DNA from: Paenibacillus sp. LHD-38
Lineage (GTDB): Bacteria; Bacillota; Bacilli; Paenibacillales; Paenibacillaceae
DNA: 64,000 nucleotides
Reading direction: 5' to 3'
Assembly (NCBI RefSeq): GCF_031157315.1
Contig: NZ_JAVIFU010000010.1
Span: forward strand, 124,001 to 188,000
A model generated the notes under the pieces. It worked only from the letters and a program-made list of their open reading frames with translations, was not told where the DNA came from and made no database searches. A program made the translations under genes and the position numbers. Below, one piece after another: positions 1 through 8,748 of this stretch (position 1 is its first letter; the number at the start of each line of letters is the position of its first letter).

Positions 1-121
1 CAATCATTCCTTAGTAAGGATTACTCACAGCCATCAAACCATACTTGTAACCATTTTATTTGATCCAGCCTCTTTGTACAATGAAATCAATTTTCAAATC
101 GCTGTATAGGAGGCATAGGCT

Positions 122-907
122 ATGAATAAAATAGGCTGGTGCATGGGCATTGAACAGGCGGGGCTGCTGGCAAGCAAAGGCTTCGATTATATCGAATGCC
201 CCTTATCTTCCCTGCCGCTTGAAGACGAGCATGCTCTAAAAGAGAAACTGCCGCAGTTTCTGGACTCCCCGTTACGGGTGCAGGCCATGAACCTGTTCTT
301 CCCGCAGGGTATGATGGTCGTCGGCCCGCAAGCCGATCGGGAGCGGATTCGCCGATATGTACACAGGGCAGGCGAAGCAGCAAGCCAGATCGGCGCGAAG
401 ATAGTCGTGCTTGGCAGCGGCAGGCAGCGTATGATTCCAGAGGAATGGGCAAGACAGAAGGCGGAAGAGCAGATGCTGGAAGCACTGCAATGGATTTCGG
501 AGGAATGGCCCGGAAATGGCGTTACTTTGGCGCTCGAGCCGCTAAACCGCAAGGAATCCAATTTCATCAACAGCGTGCACGATGCTGTGCAGCTGGTAAA
601 ACAAATCAATAGCCCGATTGTGCAAGCGCTGGCTGATTTTTATCATATGGACGAAGAAAATGAACCGCTGGAAACATTAATGGAATATAAAGACTGGATT
701 GCCCACATTCATATTGCGGATACCGGAAGGCTGGCGCCCGGGACGGGCACGTATCCCTATAAACGGTTTACCGAGATGCTGCGAGCAATAAACTATACGG
801 GAATGATTTCTGCGGAATGCACTCTCCTCGAAACAAACAAAGAACTAGAGGAAAGCTTTGATTTTATGCAAAAAATGAGTAATGCTATACAATCGGATGC
901 CGGATAG
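122..907 (+). CDS. Sugar phosphate isomerase/epimerase-like TIM-barrel protein
   Basis: A 261-residue protein of the xylose isomerase-like TIM-barrel superfamily (AP endonuclease 2 / D-tagatose 3-epimerase / IolE relatives). The expected metal ligands can be seen: Glu139 in LALEPLN, Asp172 and His175 in ADFYHM, His197 in HIHIAD and Glu232 in ISAEC. Such enzymes usually isomerise or epimerise ketoses or inositol derivatives; the substrate cannot be read from the sequence. An RBS-like AGGAGGC lies just before the ATG. It is transcribed towards the glycosidase/ABC transporter locus and separated from it by a bidirectional hairpin, so a shared role in sugar use is likely but inferred. Confidence 0.8.
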   Translation: MNKIGWCMGIEQAGLLASKGFDYIECPLSSLPLEDEHALKEKLPQFLDSPLRVQAMNLFFPQGMMVVGPQADRERIRRYVHRAGEAASQIGAKIVVLGSGRQRMIPEEWARQKAEEQMLEALQWISEEWPGNGVTLALEPLNRKESNFINSVHDAVQLVKQINSPIVQALADFYHMDEENEPLETLMEYKDWIAHIHIADTGRLAPGTGTYPYKRFTEMLRAINYTGMISAECTLLETNKELEESFDFMQKMSNAIQSDAG

Positions 908-946
908 GTAAGAGGAAAGCAGGTATCCGCCGCCACACATGAAAAG

Positions 947-986
947 AAAGACAAGCCAGGGATATCGCATCCGTCAGCTTGTCTTT
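947..986. terminator. Bidirectional terminator between convergent genes
   Basis: Inverted repeat AAAGACAAGC / GCTTGTCTTT with a 20-nt loop, T-rich on one side and A-rich on the other. It lies between the stops of the isomerase-like gene and the glycosidase gene and probably serves both. Confidence 0.75.
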
Positions 987-999
987 TTGATTATCACGA

Positions 1000-1968
1000 T
1001 TATTCTTCAGGCAATAAGCTGAGCTCAAATAGCTCGTTGCGGTCGCATACCAGCACGCCGTCAATCACGTCCAATCTTGCCGCTTGCACGGAAGAGCGCC
1101 TGCTTTCATAACGTTTCTCCTGACCTTCATGGTCAAGCGCCCCGTCTCTGCCAGGATGCGTAAAATAGAAAATATATGCGTTGTCACCTTGCACAACTAC
1201 GTCGGCATGCAGCCCGATGGTCCCGTCATCCTCGCGCGTTCCCGGCTGATCCAGAATGAGGCCGTTGCGCTCCCAGGTATCCAAATCCTCGGACCGGTAC
1301 ACGCCTTGCCCCCTCCACTCGTCTACGATCATCCAATAGGCACCTTTTAACCAAAACACATTCGGACCTTCATGGCCGCGGCCCGTAATAACTGGACCAA
1401 CCACGTTCCACTCGAATAAATCCTTGCTGTCTGCCGCATAAGTAAAGGAATGATTGCCTTCATCCTTGTACCACATACGGAAGCCGCCGCCTGGAAGTTC
1501 GTGGATACAGGAATCAATGACCCGGCTTGAGCTTAACGCAAGCTTGGAGCGGAAAGTCCAGTCAAGCAAATTCGTGCTGGTATAATGCATAATATCGCGT
1601 CGATGGTCAGGCCAATCAACGGGTACGCCTTGAATGTAGCTGACATACATGTGGTATAGGCCGTCATGCCAGTAAATCTCCGGCGCCCAGAACGTATTCC
1701 GGCCCCATTCAATGTCGAGTCCCTGAATCATGCCCCGGTAAAGCCAGGTTTTCCCGCCATCACGCGAAGAGGCCACACCTAAATCGGTTCCGTGTACCCA
1801 AGCGAATTTTGGTCCTTCCGCCGTTGCTCTGCGATTCGTATAGATCATCCACCATTCTTTGGCCTCACGGTTCCATATGACAACCGGATCAGCGGCGCCG
1901 TCATAGATCGGATCTCGAAATAAAGGTGCGTCCATGATTATCATCGTCTCCCTAGATTGAGTATTCAT
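1000..1968 (-). CDS. Five-bladed beta-propeller glycosidase (GH43/GH32-like)
   Basis: A 322-residue protein without a signal peptide that looks like a beta-propeller glycoside hydrolase of the GH43/GH32/GH117 type. Visible propeller motifs are an early RDPIYDGAADPVV (candidate catalytic Asp), WAPEIYWHDGLYHMYVS, and a later GPNVFWLKGAYWMI blade. It is the last gene of a minus-strand run with a carbohydrate ABC transporter, so it probably cleaves an imported oligosaccharide in the cytoplasm. Family and substrate are uncertain. The start is ambiguous: GGAGACG precedes an internal ATG (residue 9), so the first eight residues may not be translated. Confidence 0.7.
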   Translation of the reverse strand: MNTQSRETMIIMDAPLFRDPIYDGAADPVVIWNREAKEWWMIYTNRRATAEGPKFAWVHGTDLGVASSRDGGKTWLYRGMIQGLDIEWGRNTFWAPEIYWHDGLYHMYVSYIQGVPVDWPDHRRDIMHYTSTNLLDWTFRSKLALSSSRVIDSCIHELPGGGFRMWYKDEGNHSFTYAADSKDLFEWNVVGPVITGRGHEGPNVFWLKGAYWMIVDEWRGQGVYRSEDLDTWERNGLILDQPGTREDDGTIGLHADVVVQGDNAYIFYFTHPGRDGALDHEGQEKRYESRRSSVQAARLDVIDGVLVCDRNELFELSLLPEE

Positions 1969-2011
1969 TCCAGCGTACCGACATGCCGGCAGCGGGACAA
2001 GTAAGCTGAGC

Positions 2012-2836
2012 TTAACCCTTCACAGCGCCGCCGACTATGCCTTTAACGATTTGCTTTTGCATGAGAATAAAGAAAATAAAGATCGGAATAAGGACGATAA
2101 CCGTCAGTGTCATGAACAATGGCCAGTCGACTGCGAACTCTCCCTTTGCTTTGTAAACCTGCAGGACAAGAGTGGCATTATCAGATGAATTAAGAAACAG
2201 CATCGGCGCAAGAAAATCATTCCACACCCACATCGTCTGATAAATAATAGCCGTGACGGTAATCGGCTTAAGCAGCGGGAAAATGATCCGCCAGAAGATA
2301 CCCCATATCGTGCAGCCGTCAATAATGGCCGCTTCCGGCAGCTCCTTCGGTATGGTCCTCATATAACCCATCATTAGAAAGAAGACAAAAACTGAGCCTC
2401 CCATATAAATAAACATCAGCCCGTACAGCTTGTCAATTAGTTGAAACTGCGTCATCAGCTCAAAGAGCGGAATAAGCGTCGTTTGGAACGGAATCAGGAA
2501 GCCGGCGAGCAAATAACCCATAATGATCTTATTGGTTTTTCCCGGATTAAATACAACAGGATAAGCAGCCATAGCCCCAATCAGCACCATAAGCAGTACG
2601 GAAACGACCGTGATGAGCAAGCTGTTCCCGAAGCTCTGCAGAAGCGGTACCTCTTTAAACACGCGGACATAATTATCGAAATTAAGCGTTGTCGGCAAGC
2701 TCATTGGATTCATCGCTGTTTGAGCAGGCGTCTTTAAGGTGTTCACGATGATCAAGTAAAAAGGAAAAAACGTAATGAGCCCAACAGGCAGCATCAGAAT
2801 ATCAAGCAGCCAATTTTTACGGTTCGTTTCTGTCAT
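2012..2836 (-). CDS. Carbohydrate ABC transporter permease, MalG-like (CUT1)
   Basis: A 274-residue inner-membrane permease with about six hydrophobic segments. The EAA loop that contacts the ATPase is clear (EAAIIDGCTIWGIFWRIIFPLLKP region, about residues 180-205). It overlaps the end of the preceding permease gene by 4 bp (ATGA), which indicates translational coupling. Together with the next permease and the binding lipoprotein it forms a CUT1 sugar importer. No ATPase gene is present here, so it probably shares a general MsmX-type ATPase encoded elsewhere; this is known for such Firmicute systems but is inference here. Confidence 0.92.
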   Translation of the reverse strand: MTETNRKNWLLDILMLPVGLITFFPFYLIIVNTLKTPAQTAMNPMSLPTTLNFDNYVRVFKEVPLLQSFGNSLLITVVSVLLMVLIGAMAAYPVVFNPGKTNKIIMGYLLAGFLIPFQTTLIPLFELMTQFQLIDKLYGLMFIYMGGSVFVFFLMMGYMRTIPKELPEAAIIDGCTIWGIFWRIIFPLLKPITVTAIIYQTMWVWNDFLAPMLFLNSSDNATLVLQVYKAKGEFAVDWPLFMTLTVIVLIPIFIFFILMQKQIVKGIVGGAVKG

Positions 2837-3714
2837 AGCATTTTCTCCTCTCGGCGCTGCATGACGGTCACTTGGAAATAGGTGAGCGCCAGCACAATAA
2901 GGAAGAAGACGATGGACATGGCAGAAGCCAGTCCGAACTGTACCTCGGAAATACCGCGCAGCACGATAACTTGGGTAATCGTATGCGTCTCGAAGCCCGG
3001 TCCGCCCTTCGTAAGCGCGAACGGAATTTCAAATACTTTAAGCCCTCCCGTTAAGAGCAGCATCACGCTAATCGTCATAGCCGGAGCAAGCAGCGGCAGC
3101 GTAATATTACGAATTTGCTGCCAGCGCGTCGCTCCGTCAATCGAAGCCGCCTCGTAATAATCCTTGGAGATGCCCTGCAGGAATGCCAGATAGAGAACGG
3201 CATGCCAGCCTGCCCCTGCCCATACCGCGACGAGAATAGTGGAAAGCTTGGCAAGCATAGGATCGGACAGCCAAGGCTGCGGACCGGCGCCAAACAGATC
3301 ATGGAGTACGCTGTTCAACACGCCGGATCCAATTGGCGACAGGATGAAGCCCCATACGTAAGCCAGTATCAGACCGCTCGGTATGGACGGAAAGAAGAAG
3401 ATGGCACGATGAATATTTTTTGTATAAAAATTCCGATCCAACACTAACGCGAGCACGATGGCAAGCAGCGTGGTCAGAATCGTTGTCGATATGGCAAAAA
3501 GCAAGGTATAGGATATACCCGATACGATAGCGGCATCCTTGAAAATTTTAATATAATTCGTTAACCCTACGAAATCGTAATCTTTGGAATAACCGTTAAA
3601 GTCCGTCAAGCTGAAGAAGAAAGATTTGATAAGCGGGTAAATCGTGAATATCGTATAAAAAAGTAAAATCGGTATGAGAAAAACTTGGTATTGGAAAGAT
3701 CTCAGCAGTTTCAT
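2833..3714 (-). CDS. Carbohydrate ABC transporter permease, UgpA/MalF-like (CUT1)
   Basis: A 293-residue membrane protein of the binding-protein-dependent permease family. It has an N-terminal hydrophobic segment (about residues 10-32), further membrane segments, and the EAA motif EAASIDGATRWQQIRNITLPLL at about 190-212. It pairs with the MalG-like permease that overlaps its 3' end. It lies 70 bp after the binding-protein gene, so the three genes are probably one transcript. The substrate is unknown; the neighbouring glycosidase and the YesMN-type regulators suggest a plant-derived oligosaccharide. Confidence 0.92.
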   Translation of the reverse strand: MKLLRSFQYQVFLIPILLFYTIFTIYPLIKSFFFSLTDFNGYSKDYDFVGLTNYIKIFKDAAIVSGISYTLLFAISTTILTTLLAIVLALVLDRNFYTKNIHRAIFFFPSIPSGLILAYVWGFILSPIGSGVLNSVLHDLFGAGPQPWLSDPMLAKLSTILVAVWAGAGWHAVLYLAFLQGISKDYYEAASIDGATRWQQIRNITLPLLAPAMTISVMLLLTGGLKVFEIPFALTKGGPGFETHTITQVIVLRGISEVQFGLASAMSIVFFLIVLALTYFQVTVMQRREEKML

Positions 3715-3783
3715 CCCGTATGCTCCCTCCTTTGTAAAACAGCAGGAGGGGATTGCCCCCTCGCTGCCGCTTACCGTCTCTTT

Positions 3784-5073
3784 TTATTTGCTTTCCATCT
3801 CTTTAAGCTTCTGATCCATCGCCTTCGTTACGTCCTCTACCGTTCCTTTGCCAACAAGCAAATCCTGAACAGACACGACTAGTTGATTTCTTAGAGCTTC
3901 CTGATGTCTAGGCCAAGAAACCATTGGGAGATAAAATTTCCCTGCAAGCAAACCGTCTTTGTATGCATTCTCTAGAGCAGGATGCACCTTGCTTTCGTAG
4001 CCGGGAATCGTAATGATTTGGCCTGTACCCTGCTCAAATTGCTGCAAGCCTTCCGGCGTTGAGAGGTATTCAACGAACTTAATGGCTGCATCCTGGTTTT
4101 TGGGTTTGCTATTAACGGCAAAACCTACGTTTGGAGCGCCTGCATAATATTCCTGTCCTTCCCCAGCGCCGGGAACCGCCATCATGCTAAACTTCAATTC
4201 CGGGTTTGCTTTCTCAATAGCCGGGATATTCCACGGTCCGCCTTGGATCATGGCCACATTGCCTACCGCAAATTCATTAACCATTTGGTCGCCGGTAAGA
4301 CCGATCATGTTTGAAGTGATGATTTTATTATCGATCAAGCCTTCCTTCCAGAGCTTAAGCGGCTCTGCCCATCCGTCAGCAAAGGTGGCTTCGCCCGCAA
4401 ACAGCTTGGAATCATATTCAGGATCCTTCGACAAGGTCATGCTCGCAACCAATGCCCCTTGAATGGTAGAAATATCGCCAGCGTTGTCATAGAGAGGCAC
4501 TATGCCTGCATCCTTCAGCTTGATGCAAAGGTCGATAAATTCCTGCCAGGTTTTTGGCTCCGTCGTTACGCCGACCTTAGCGAACAAATCCTTATTGTAA
4601 TAAATGCCGCCTACCCAGCCCGCTTGGGAGAATGCATACGTTTTGCCATCGCGGGTGAACATGCCTTTGCTCGCATCGGTCATTTTCGACATAAATGCTT
4701 GGTCCGTCAGATCAAGCGCGTAGCCGCCGTCGATCAGCTCATTCCGATTTTCCGCTGCCATAATAAATACGTCCGTCGCCGAATTGGAGAGCAGCATCGT
4801 TTGCAGCTTGGCGATATAATCCTTAACTGGTGGTGCCGTCTGGAAATCGATCGTGATATTCGGGTACTTTGCCGTAAAGCCGTCAATAACCGGCTTCATC
4901 TCGGTTTCGTTGTTCCACGAAAGCAGGCTTAGTTTTATCTTTTTCTCTGAACCCGTTCCCTCGCCGTCTGCGCTGCCGGCTTGGTTGCCATTGTTCCCGT
5001 TTCCGCCGCAAGCGGACAGAATAAGTGTAACGGCCATCATTGCAATTAGAAGCATGTAGCTTGATTTACGCAT
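3784..5073 (-). CDS. Extracellular solute-binding lipoprotein of a sugar ABC transporter
   Basis: A 429-residue family 1 binding protein. It has a lipoprotein signal peptide with lipobox LSAC and lipidated Cys22, followed by a Gly/Asn-rich linker and a two-lobed domain (typical IDFQTAPPVKDYIAKLQ, FAVGNVAMIQGGPWNI and AIKFVEYLSTPEG motifs). It would capture sugar outside the membrane and deliver it to the two downstream permeases. A cre-like site lies 29-42 bp before the ATG, and the gene directly follows the YesN-like response regulator gene. This suggests induction by the two-component pair and glucose repression through CcpA. Confidence 0.93.
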   Translation of the reverse strand: MRKSSYMLLIAMMAVTLILSACGGNGNNGNQAGSADGEGTGSEKKIKLSLLSWNNETEMKPVIDGFTAKYPNITIDFQTAPPVKDYIAKLQTMLLSNSATDVFIMAAENRNELIDGGYALDLTDQAFMSKMTDASKGMFTRDGKTYAFSQAGWVGGIYYNKDLFAKVGVTTEPKTWQEFIDLCIKLKDAGIVPLYDNAGDISTIQGALVASMTLSKDPEYDSKLFAGEATFADGWAEPLKLWKEGLIDNKIITSNMIGLTGDQMVNEFAVGNVAMIQGGPWNIPAIEKANPELKFSMMAVPGAGEGQEYYAGAPNVGFAVNSKPKNQDAAIKFVEYLSTPEGLQQFEQGTGQIITIPGYESKVHPALENAYKDGLLAGKFYLPMVSWPRHQEALRNQLVVSVQDLLVGKGTVEDVTKAMDQKLKEMESK

Positions 5074-5101
5074 GCTGTGTTCCCCCTGTATTTCATTTTT
5101 T

Positions 5102-5115
5102 TGTAAGCACTTTCA
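5102..5115 (+). promoter_or_regulatory. Putative catabolite-responsive element (cre)
   Basis: TGTAAGCACTTTCA (read on the minus strand TGAAAGTGCTTACA) matches the CcpA consensus TGWAANCGNTNWCA at 13 of 14 positions. It lies just before the sugar-binding lipoprotein gene, in its likely 5' untranslated or promoter region. Confidence 0.6.
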
Positions 5116-5188
5116 CCATTATGATAACGCTTTACCGGGGGCTCGAGAATTTACATCGTTGCGTGATTTATTGTACATTGTTGCACGC

Positions 5189-6709
5189 TTACATAGAGGA
5201 GGGAGCTTGCTTGCCCACTCGAAACTCCTTCGGAGAAACCCCATTATGCTTTTTAAAGGTTTTGCTAAAATGGCTTTCATCCACAAAACCCGTCATCTCT
5301 GCAATCGCGCTATTTTTCAAACTCGTGCCTGCAAGCAGCTCAGCGGCCTTGTCCATCCGAATCTGCGTCACATACTGCCAGTAGTTGATTCCAAATTGCT
5401 GCTTGAATATCCGGCTAAGCTGATACTTGTCGAGGCCAAAGGCATCAGAGACGCACTGAAGCGACAAATCCTCCGCATAATGCAGCTCAACATGCGATTT
5501 GATTCTGCTGATCGTTTCTTCTGTCCGGTCGGCAGCGGGATCTGACTGTTCAACCATGCTGGAAATTAGGGAATGGAAGAACTCATCCAGCTTATCTGCT
5601 GAGCCGTATTTTCTCAGCCTGTCCAGCGTAATCGTTTCATATTCGGCGACGAGCCGCTTTGAACGCCTCATCATCTGTTCGGCTATGGATAAATAGTGCA
5701 CGCATAAGCTGTACACCTTGTCAGGATCCAGCTTCAGCTGTCTAAACACATGAAAAAGACTGTCAACAAGCTCCTTCAATGCCCCTTGCGAGAAGACTAG
5801 CGAAAATTTCTCCTCGAACGCTTTATCGAATTGCTGATAGTGCTGCAGTGACCATTGCTCCGAGTGCTGCGGCTCCGATTGCAAATAGAAAGTGCCCGCG
5901 GCATAAAAGCCATTAGCTGCCGCTTGTTTACTCTGAATAAGCAGCTGCTGCAGCTGCTCCGGCTGCTCCGGCTGCTCCCCAGCTGCGCTGCTCCCTATTC
6001 TCATATGGCTTTCCGGTTGTTTGGCCTGCCATGCTGCAGCTATTCTCTCGCCAAGAAGCGTCAGCTGGTCCGTCCGCTCATTAACCGATAGGCCCAGCAG
6101 TGCTGAATAGTGCTGTTTATTTAGTTGGCATATGACGGAAATGACGGCGGGCTCAACCTGTTGAAATACTGAGGCTAAGGCCTCCTTGCTCAAAATCTCG
6201 CCTGTCAGCGTCAGCATGATATAGCGATGAATTCCTAATGTATGGAATGCTGTCTGGGCAACCGTCAGCCATTCTTCATGCAAGGAATCTTGCCTCAGCA
6301 AGCCTGCGAGCACGGCCTCCAGTTTTTTTTCGTGATCGCTTTGCGTCTCTTCTATGAGCTCCTTAACCGCCGCCTCCAGCAGATTGGTATCTACCGGCTT
6401 AAGCAAATATTGCGATACGCTTAGGCGGAGCGCTTCACGGGCATATTCAAATTCGTCATAAGCGCTTAATATAATAGCTTTCGGTTTATGAGGCAGCTGC
6501 TGCAGCTGCTTTAATGCCTCAATCCCGTTTAGATGAGGCATTTGAATATCAATAATGAGCAGATCCGGCAAAAAATCTGCAGCCATTTCTGCTGCTTCCC
6601 GCCCATCGTAAGCATGCTTGACTTCCGTTATGCCAAGCGACTCCCAGTTCATCATTTTATCCAAAAAAGTATGGAGTGATTGTTGATCGTCCGCAATTAG
6701 CAACTTCAT
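5189..6709 (-). CDS. YesN-type response regulator with AraC output domain
   Basis: A 506-residue regulator. Its N-terminal receiver domain has acidic pocket Asp7/Asp8, phospho-acceptor Asp54 in LLIIDIQMPH and Lys104 in LLKPVD. The middle region is poorly conserved, and the AraC-type double helix-turn-helix fills about the last 100 residues (SLQCVSDAFGLDKYQLSRIFKQQ, IAEMTGFVDESHFSKTFKK). It is encoded 33 bp after its partner sensor kinase and upstream of the binding lipoprotein. It probably activates the ABC transporter and glycosidase genes when the kinase senses a sugar. This two-component plus CUT1 arrangement is typical of Paenibacillaceae. Confidence 0.93.
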   Translation of the reverse strand: MKLLIADDQQSLHTFLDKMMNWESLGITEVKHAYDGREAAEMAADFLPDLLIIDIQMPHLNGIEALKQLQQLPHKPKAIILSAYDEFEYAREALRLSVSQYLLKPVDTNLLEAAVKELIEETQSDHEKKLEAVLAGLLRQDSLHEEWLTVAQTAFHTLGIHRYIMLTLTGEILSKEALASVFQQVEPAVISVICQLNKQHYSALLGLSVNERTDQLTLLGERIAAAWQAKQPESHMRIGSSAAGEQPEQPEQLQQLLIQSKQAAANGFYAAGTFYLQSEPQHSEQWSLQHYQQFDKAFEEKFSLVFSQGALKELVDSLFHVFRQLKLDPDKVYSLCVHYLSIAEQMMRRSKRLVAEYETITLDRLRKYGSADKLDEFFHSLISSMVEQSDPAADRTEETISRIKSHVELHYAEDLSLQCVSDAFGLDKYQLSRIFKQQFGINYWQYVTQIRMDKAAELLAGTSLKNSAIAEMTGFVDESHFSKTFKKHNGVSPKEFRVGKQAPSSM

Positions 6710-6742
6710 AAAGGTGTCTCCTTTCGTCGAGGCCTTCTTAAT

Positions 6743-8560
6743 TTAATAAATAAGCGGCAGCAAGATGGAAATCTTCGTACCCGCCGTTTGTCTGCTGCGA
6801 ATGTGGATCCCATATTCATTTCCATATTTCAGCTTTATTCGCTGGCTCACATTGTATAATCCAATATTATCCATTTTTTGGGTCGGACTATTGATATGTC
6901 GGTTCAGTGTATCTACCTGCGAACTGGCAATGCCTTGCCCATTGTCTGCGATCACGATCAGCAGCCCTTTGCGTCCGGCAACGGCTTTAATTTGAATCGC
7001 ACCCTCTCGAATATGATCGCCAAAACCGTGACGAATCGAATTTTCCACGATAGGCTGAAGCGTCAGCTTCGGAATTTTGCAGCGCAGCACCTCACGGTTC
7101 GGTATGAGGAAGGAAACGGCAATGCCGTCATTGTATTTCTTGTTGAGTATGTATAAATAGTCGGATACATTGCTCATCTCCCGCTCCCGCTCCAGCTCGA
7201 CCTCCTCCTCTGAGCGTTTCATGGAATACCGGAACAGGTTGCTGAGCGATAAGACGATATGATTCGACTCTGCCGTATTTCCGCACACGATTTCCGTCTG
7301 CAGCTGCTGCAGCGTATTAAAAAGAAAATGCGGATTAATCTGCGCTTGGAGCGTCTTAAGCTCCTCTTCCTTCAGACTGATTTGGGTTAAATAGTTTTGC
7401 TTGATCAGCAGATCAATGCGACCCATTAAGTCTTTGAATTTGTTCCCAATATGATTAAGCTCCCGGTAGCGGTAATCGCGGGGTTTAACGTACAGCGAAT
7501 CGTCCTCGCCCATGCGATCAAGCGCGGCAAGCAGCCTTCTCACCGGCAGTGATATGCGGAGCGTAATAAGCAGGCTGATCAGCGTATTGGCGATTAGGCA
7601 TAAATAAAGAATGCGGCCAAGATTTGATTTGAGCGGCTGCGATTGGTCTGTAATGTCGGACATCGGAACGGTCGAGAGCATTTTCCAACCGCTGATGGCT
7701 GTAGGTTGAAAGATAACCAGCGTTTCAATGCCGTTAATCGTTTCTTTAAAATGTCCCGAAGGCTGCTCATACAACTTCTCTTCGCCCGGAAAATTCAAGG
7801 TTTGGCCAATCTGGCTGCTGTCCTTGTGAACGATAATCCGGCGATTCTCGTCAATTAGAAAAATGCTGCCTTTATTTTGATAGGTGCTCTGCTCGAACAT
7901 GCCGTTAATTTTGCGAAGATCCAAATTCCCGATAACGGCTCCGAGCGTTTGGCCCTGATAGCCCTTAACCTGTAAAACAACGGATAATGCCGGCTGATTA
8001 TAGCGGGTAATATTCGTGGAGAGGTAATAGTCCTGTTTGTGTACGCCGATGCTGAAAAAGCTGCCCTGCGGATTCGTCTGGAACGTTTCTTTTACCCAAT
8101 TCTGCGACTGAAACGGATAATCCCATTGCAGCGTTTTTCTCCCATCCAAATTATTGATATAACCAGTCTTGCCGAGCATGAGAACGTCGCTGATTAACGT
8201 TTGATAGGAGCTTACTCCCTGTGCGATTTCCGCGATATTCCGCTCATGCTGAAGCCTGTTTCGGATGCCAATCGTATGATGCTCCTTCATCATCGTGATC
8301 ACCGAATAGTTCCCGGCCAGCATGACGAGCGAGCGCTTCGATTCCTCCAGATTAAAGCTAAGGCCGAGCGCCGCCTGTTCCATGACCTTATTGCTGGAGT
8401 TTACGATTTCTTCGGTAATCATTTTCGTGGAATCCCGAATGGACAAATAGCCCAGCAGCAGCAATAAGAGCACATTAACCAGCAGGTACGATATCAGAAT
8501 CGTTCGCATAATCGTTCGGTCTAGAAAATTGTGCCGCAGAAATAAAATGACTTTGTTCAT
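6743..8560 (-). CDS. YesM-type sensor histidine kinase
   Basis: The start is the ATG at 8560 (AGGGAGACATC before it), giving 605 residues; the frame stays open about 50 codons further upstream without a good start. The order is membrane segment (about 18-41), extracellular Cache-like sensor (about 45-305), second membrane segment (about 315-335), HAMP, and a His_kinase domain with His411 in NPHFLFNTL. An HATPase domain follows, with N-box LQPIVENSIRHG (Asn507) and a terminal NIGLYNVSQRI G-box. It would sense a sugar or a loaded binding protein outside the cell and phosphorylate the YesN-like regulator encoded next. Confidence 0.93.
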   Translation of the reverse strand: MNKVILFLRHNFLDRTIMRTILISYLLVNVLLLLLLGYLSIRDSTKMITEEIVNSSNKVMEQAALGLSFNLEESKRSLVMLAGNYSVITMMKEHHTIGIRNRLQHERNIAEIAQGVSSYQTLISDVLMLGKTGYINNLDGRKTLQWDYPFQSQNWVKETFQTNPQGSFFSIGVHKQDYYLSTNITRYNQPALSVVLQVKGYQGQTLGAVIGNLDLRKINGMFEQSTYQNKGSIFLIDENRRIIVHKDSSQIGQTLNFPGEEKLYEQPSGHFKETINGIETLVIFQPTAISGWKMLSTVPMSDITDQSQPLKSNLGRILYLCLIANTLISLLITLRISLPVRRLLAALDRMGEDDSLYVKPRDYRYRELNHIGNKFKDLMGRIDLLIKQNYLTQISLKEEELKTLQAQINPHFLFNTLQQLQTEIVCGNTAESNHIVLSLSNLFRYSMKRSEEEVELEREREMSNVSDYLYILNKKYNDGIAVSFLIPNREVLRCKIPKLTLQPIVENSIRHGFGDHIREGAIQIKAVAGRKGLLIVIADNGQGIASSQVDTLNRHINSPTQKMDNIGLYNVSQRIKLKYGNEYGIHIRSRQTAGTKISILLPLIY

Positions 8561-8677
8561 GATGTCTCCCTCGCCCCGCAATCGGCTTCTCGTCTTCCGT
8601 GTTTTCTTAGAGGGTATTATAGCATGAGTTTGTTCACGTTCAACTTCGGAGGAGCCTGAAGGCTGCGATAAAATAAA

Positions 8678-8724
8678 GACCTGTGATTCGCTGCTTCGCA
8701 AGGAAGCACGCCGTTTCACAGGCC
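8678..8724 (-). terminator. Terminator after the Mur ligase-like gene
   Basis: Nine-base arms (GACCTGTGA / TCACAGGCC, one G-U pair) enclose a smaller GC-rich hairpin. T runs are present on both sides. It separates the Mur ligase-like gene (ending 8749) from the sensor-kinase gene on the same strand. Confidence 0.65.
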
Positions 8725-8748
8725 ACTAAGGTTTTTTTATCGTCATTT

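Noticed and set aside
8561..8719. N-terminal extension of the YesM-like kinase
   Set aside because: The extra 53 codons are Arg/Ser-rich, overlap the upstream terminator hairpin, and lack an RBS; the start at 8560 begins the normal membrane helix.
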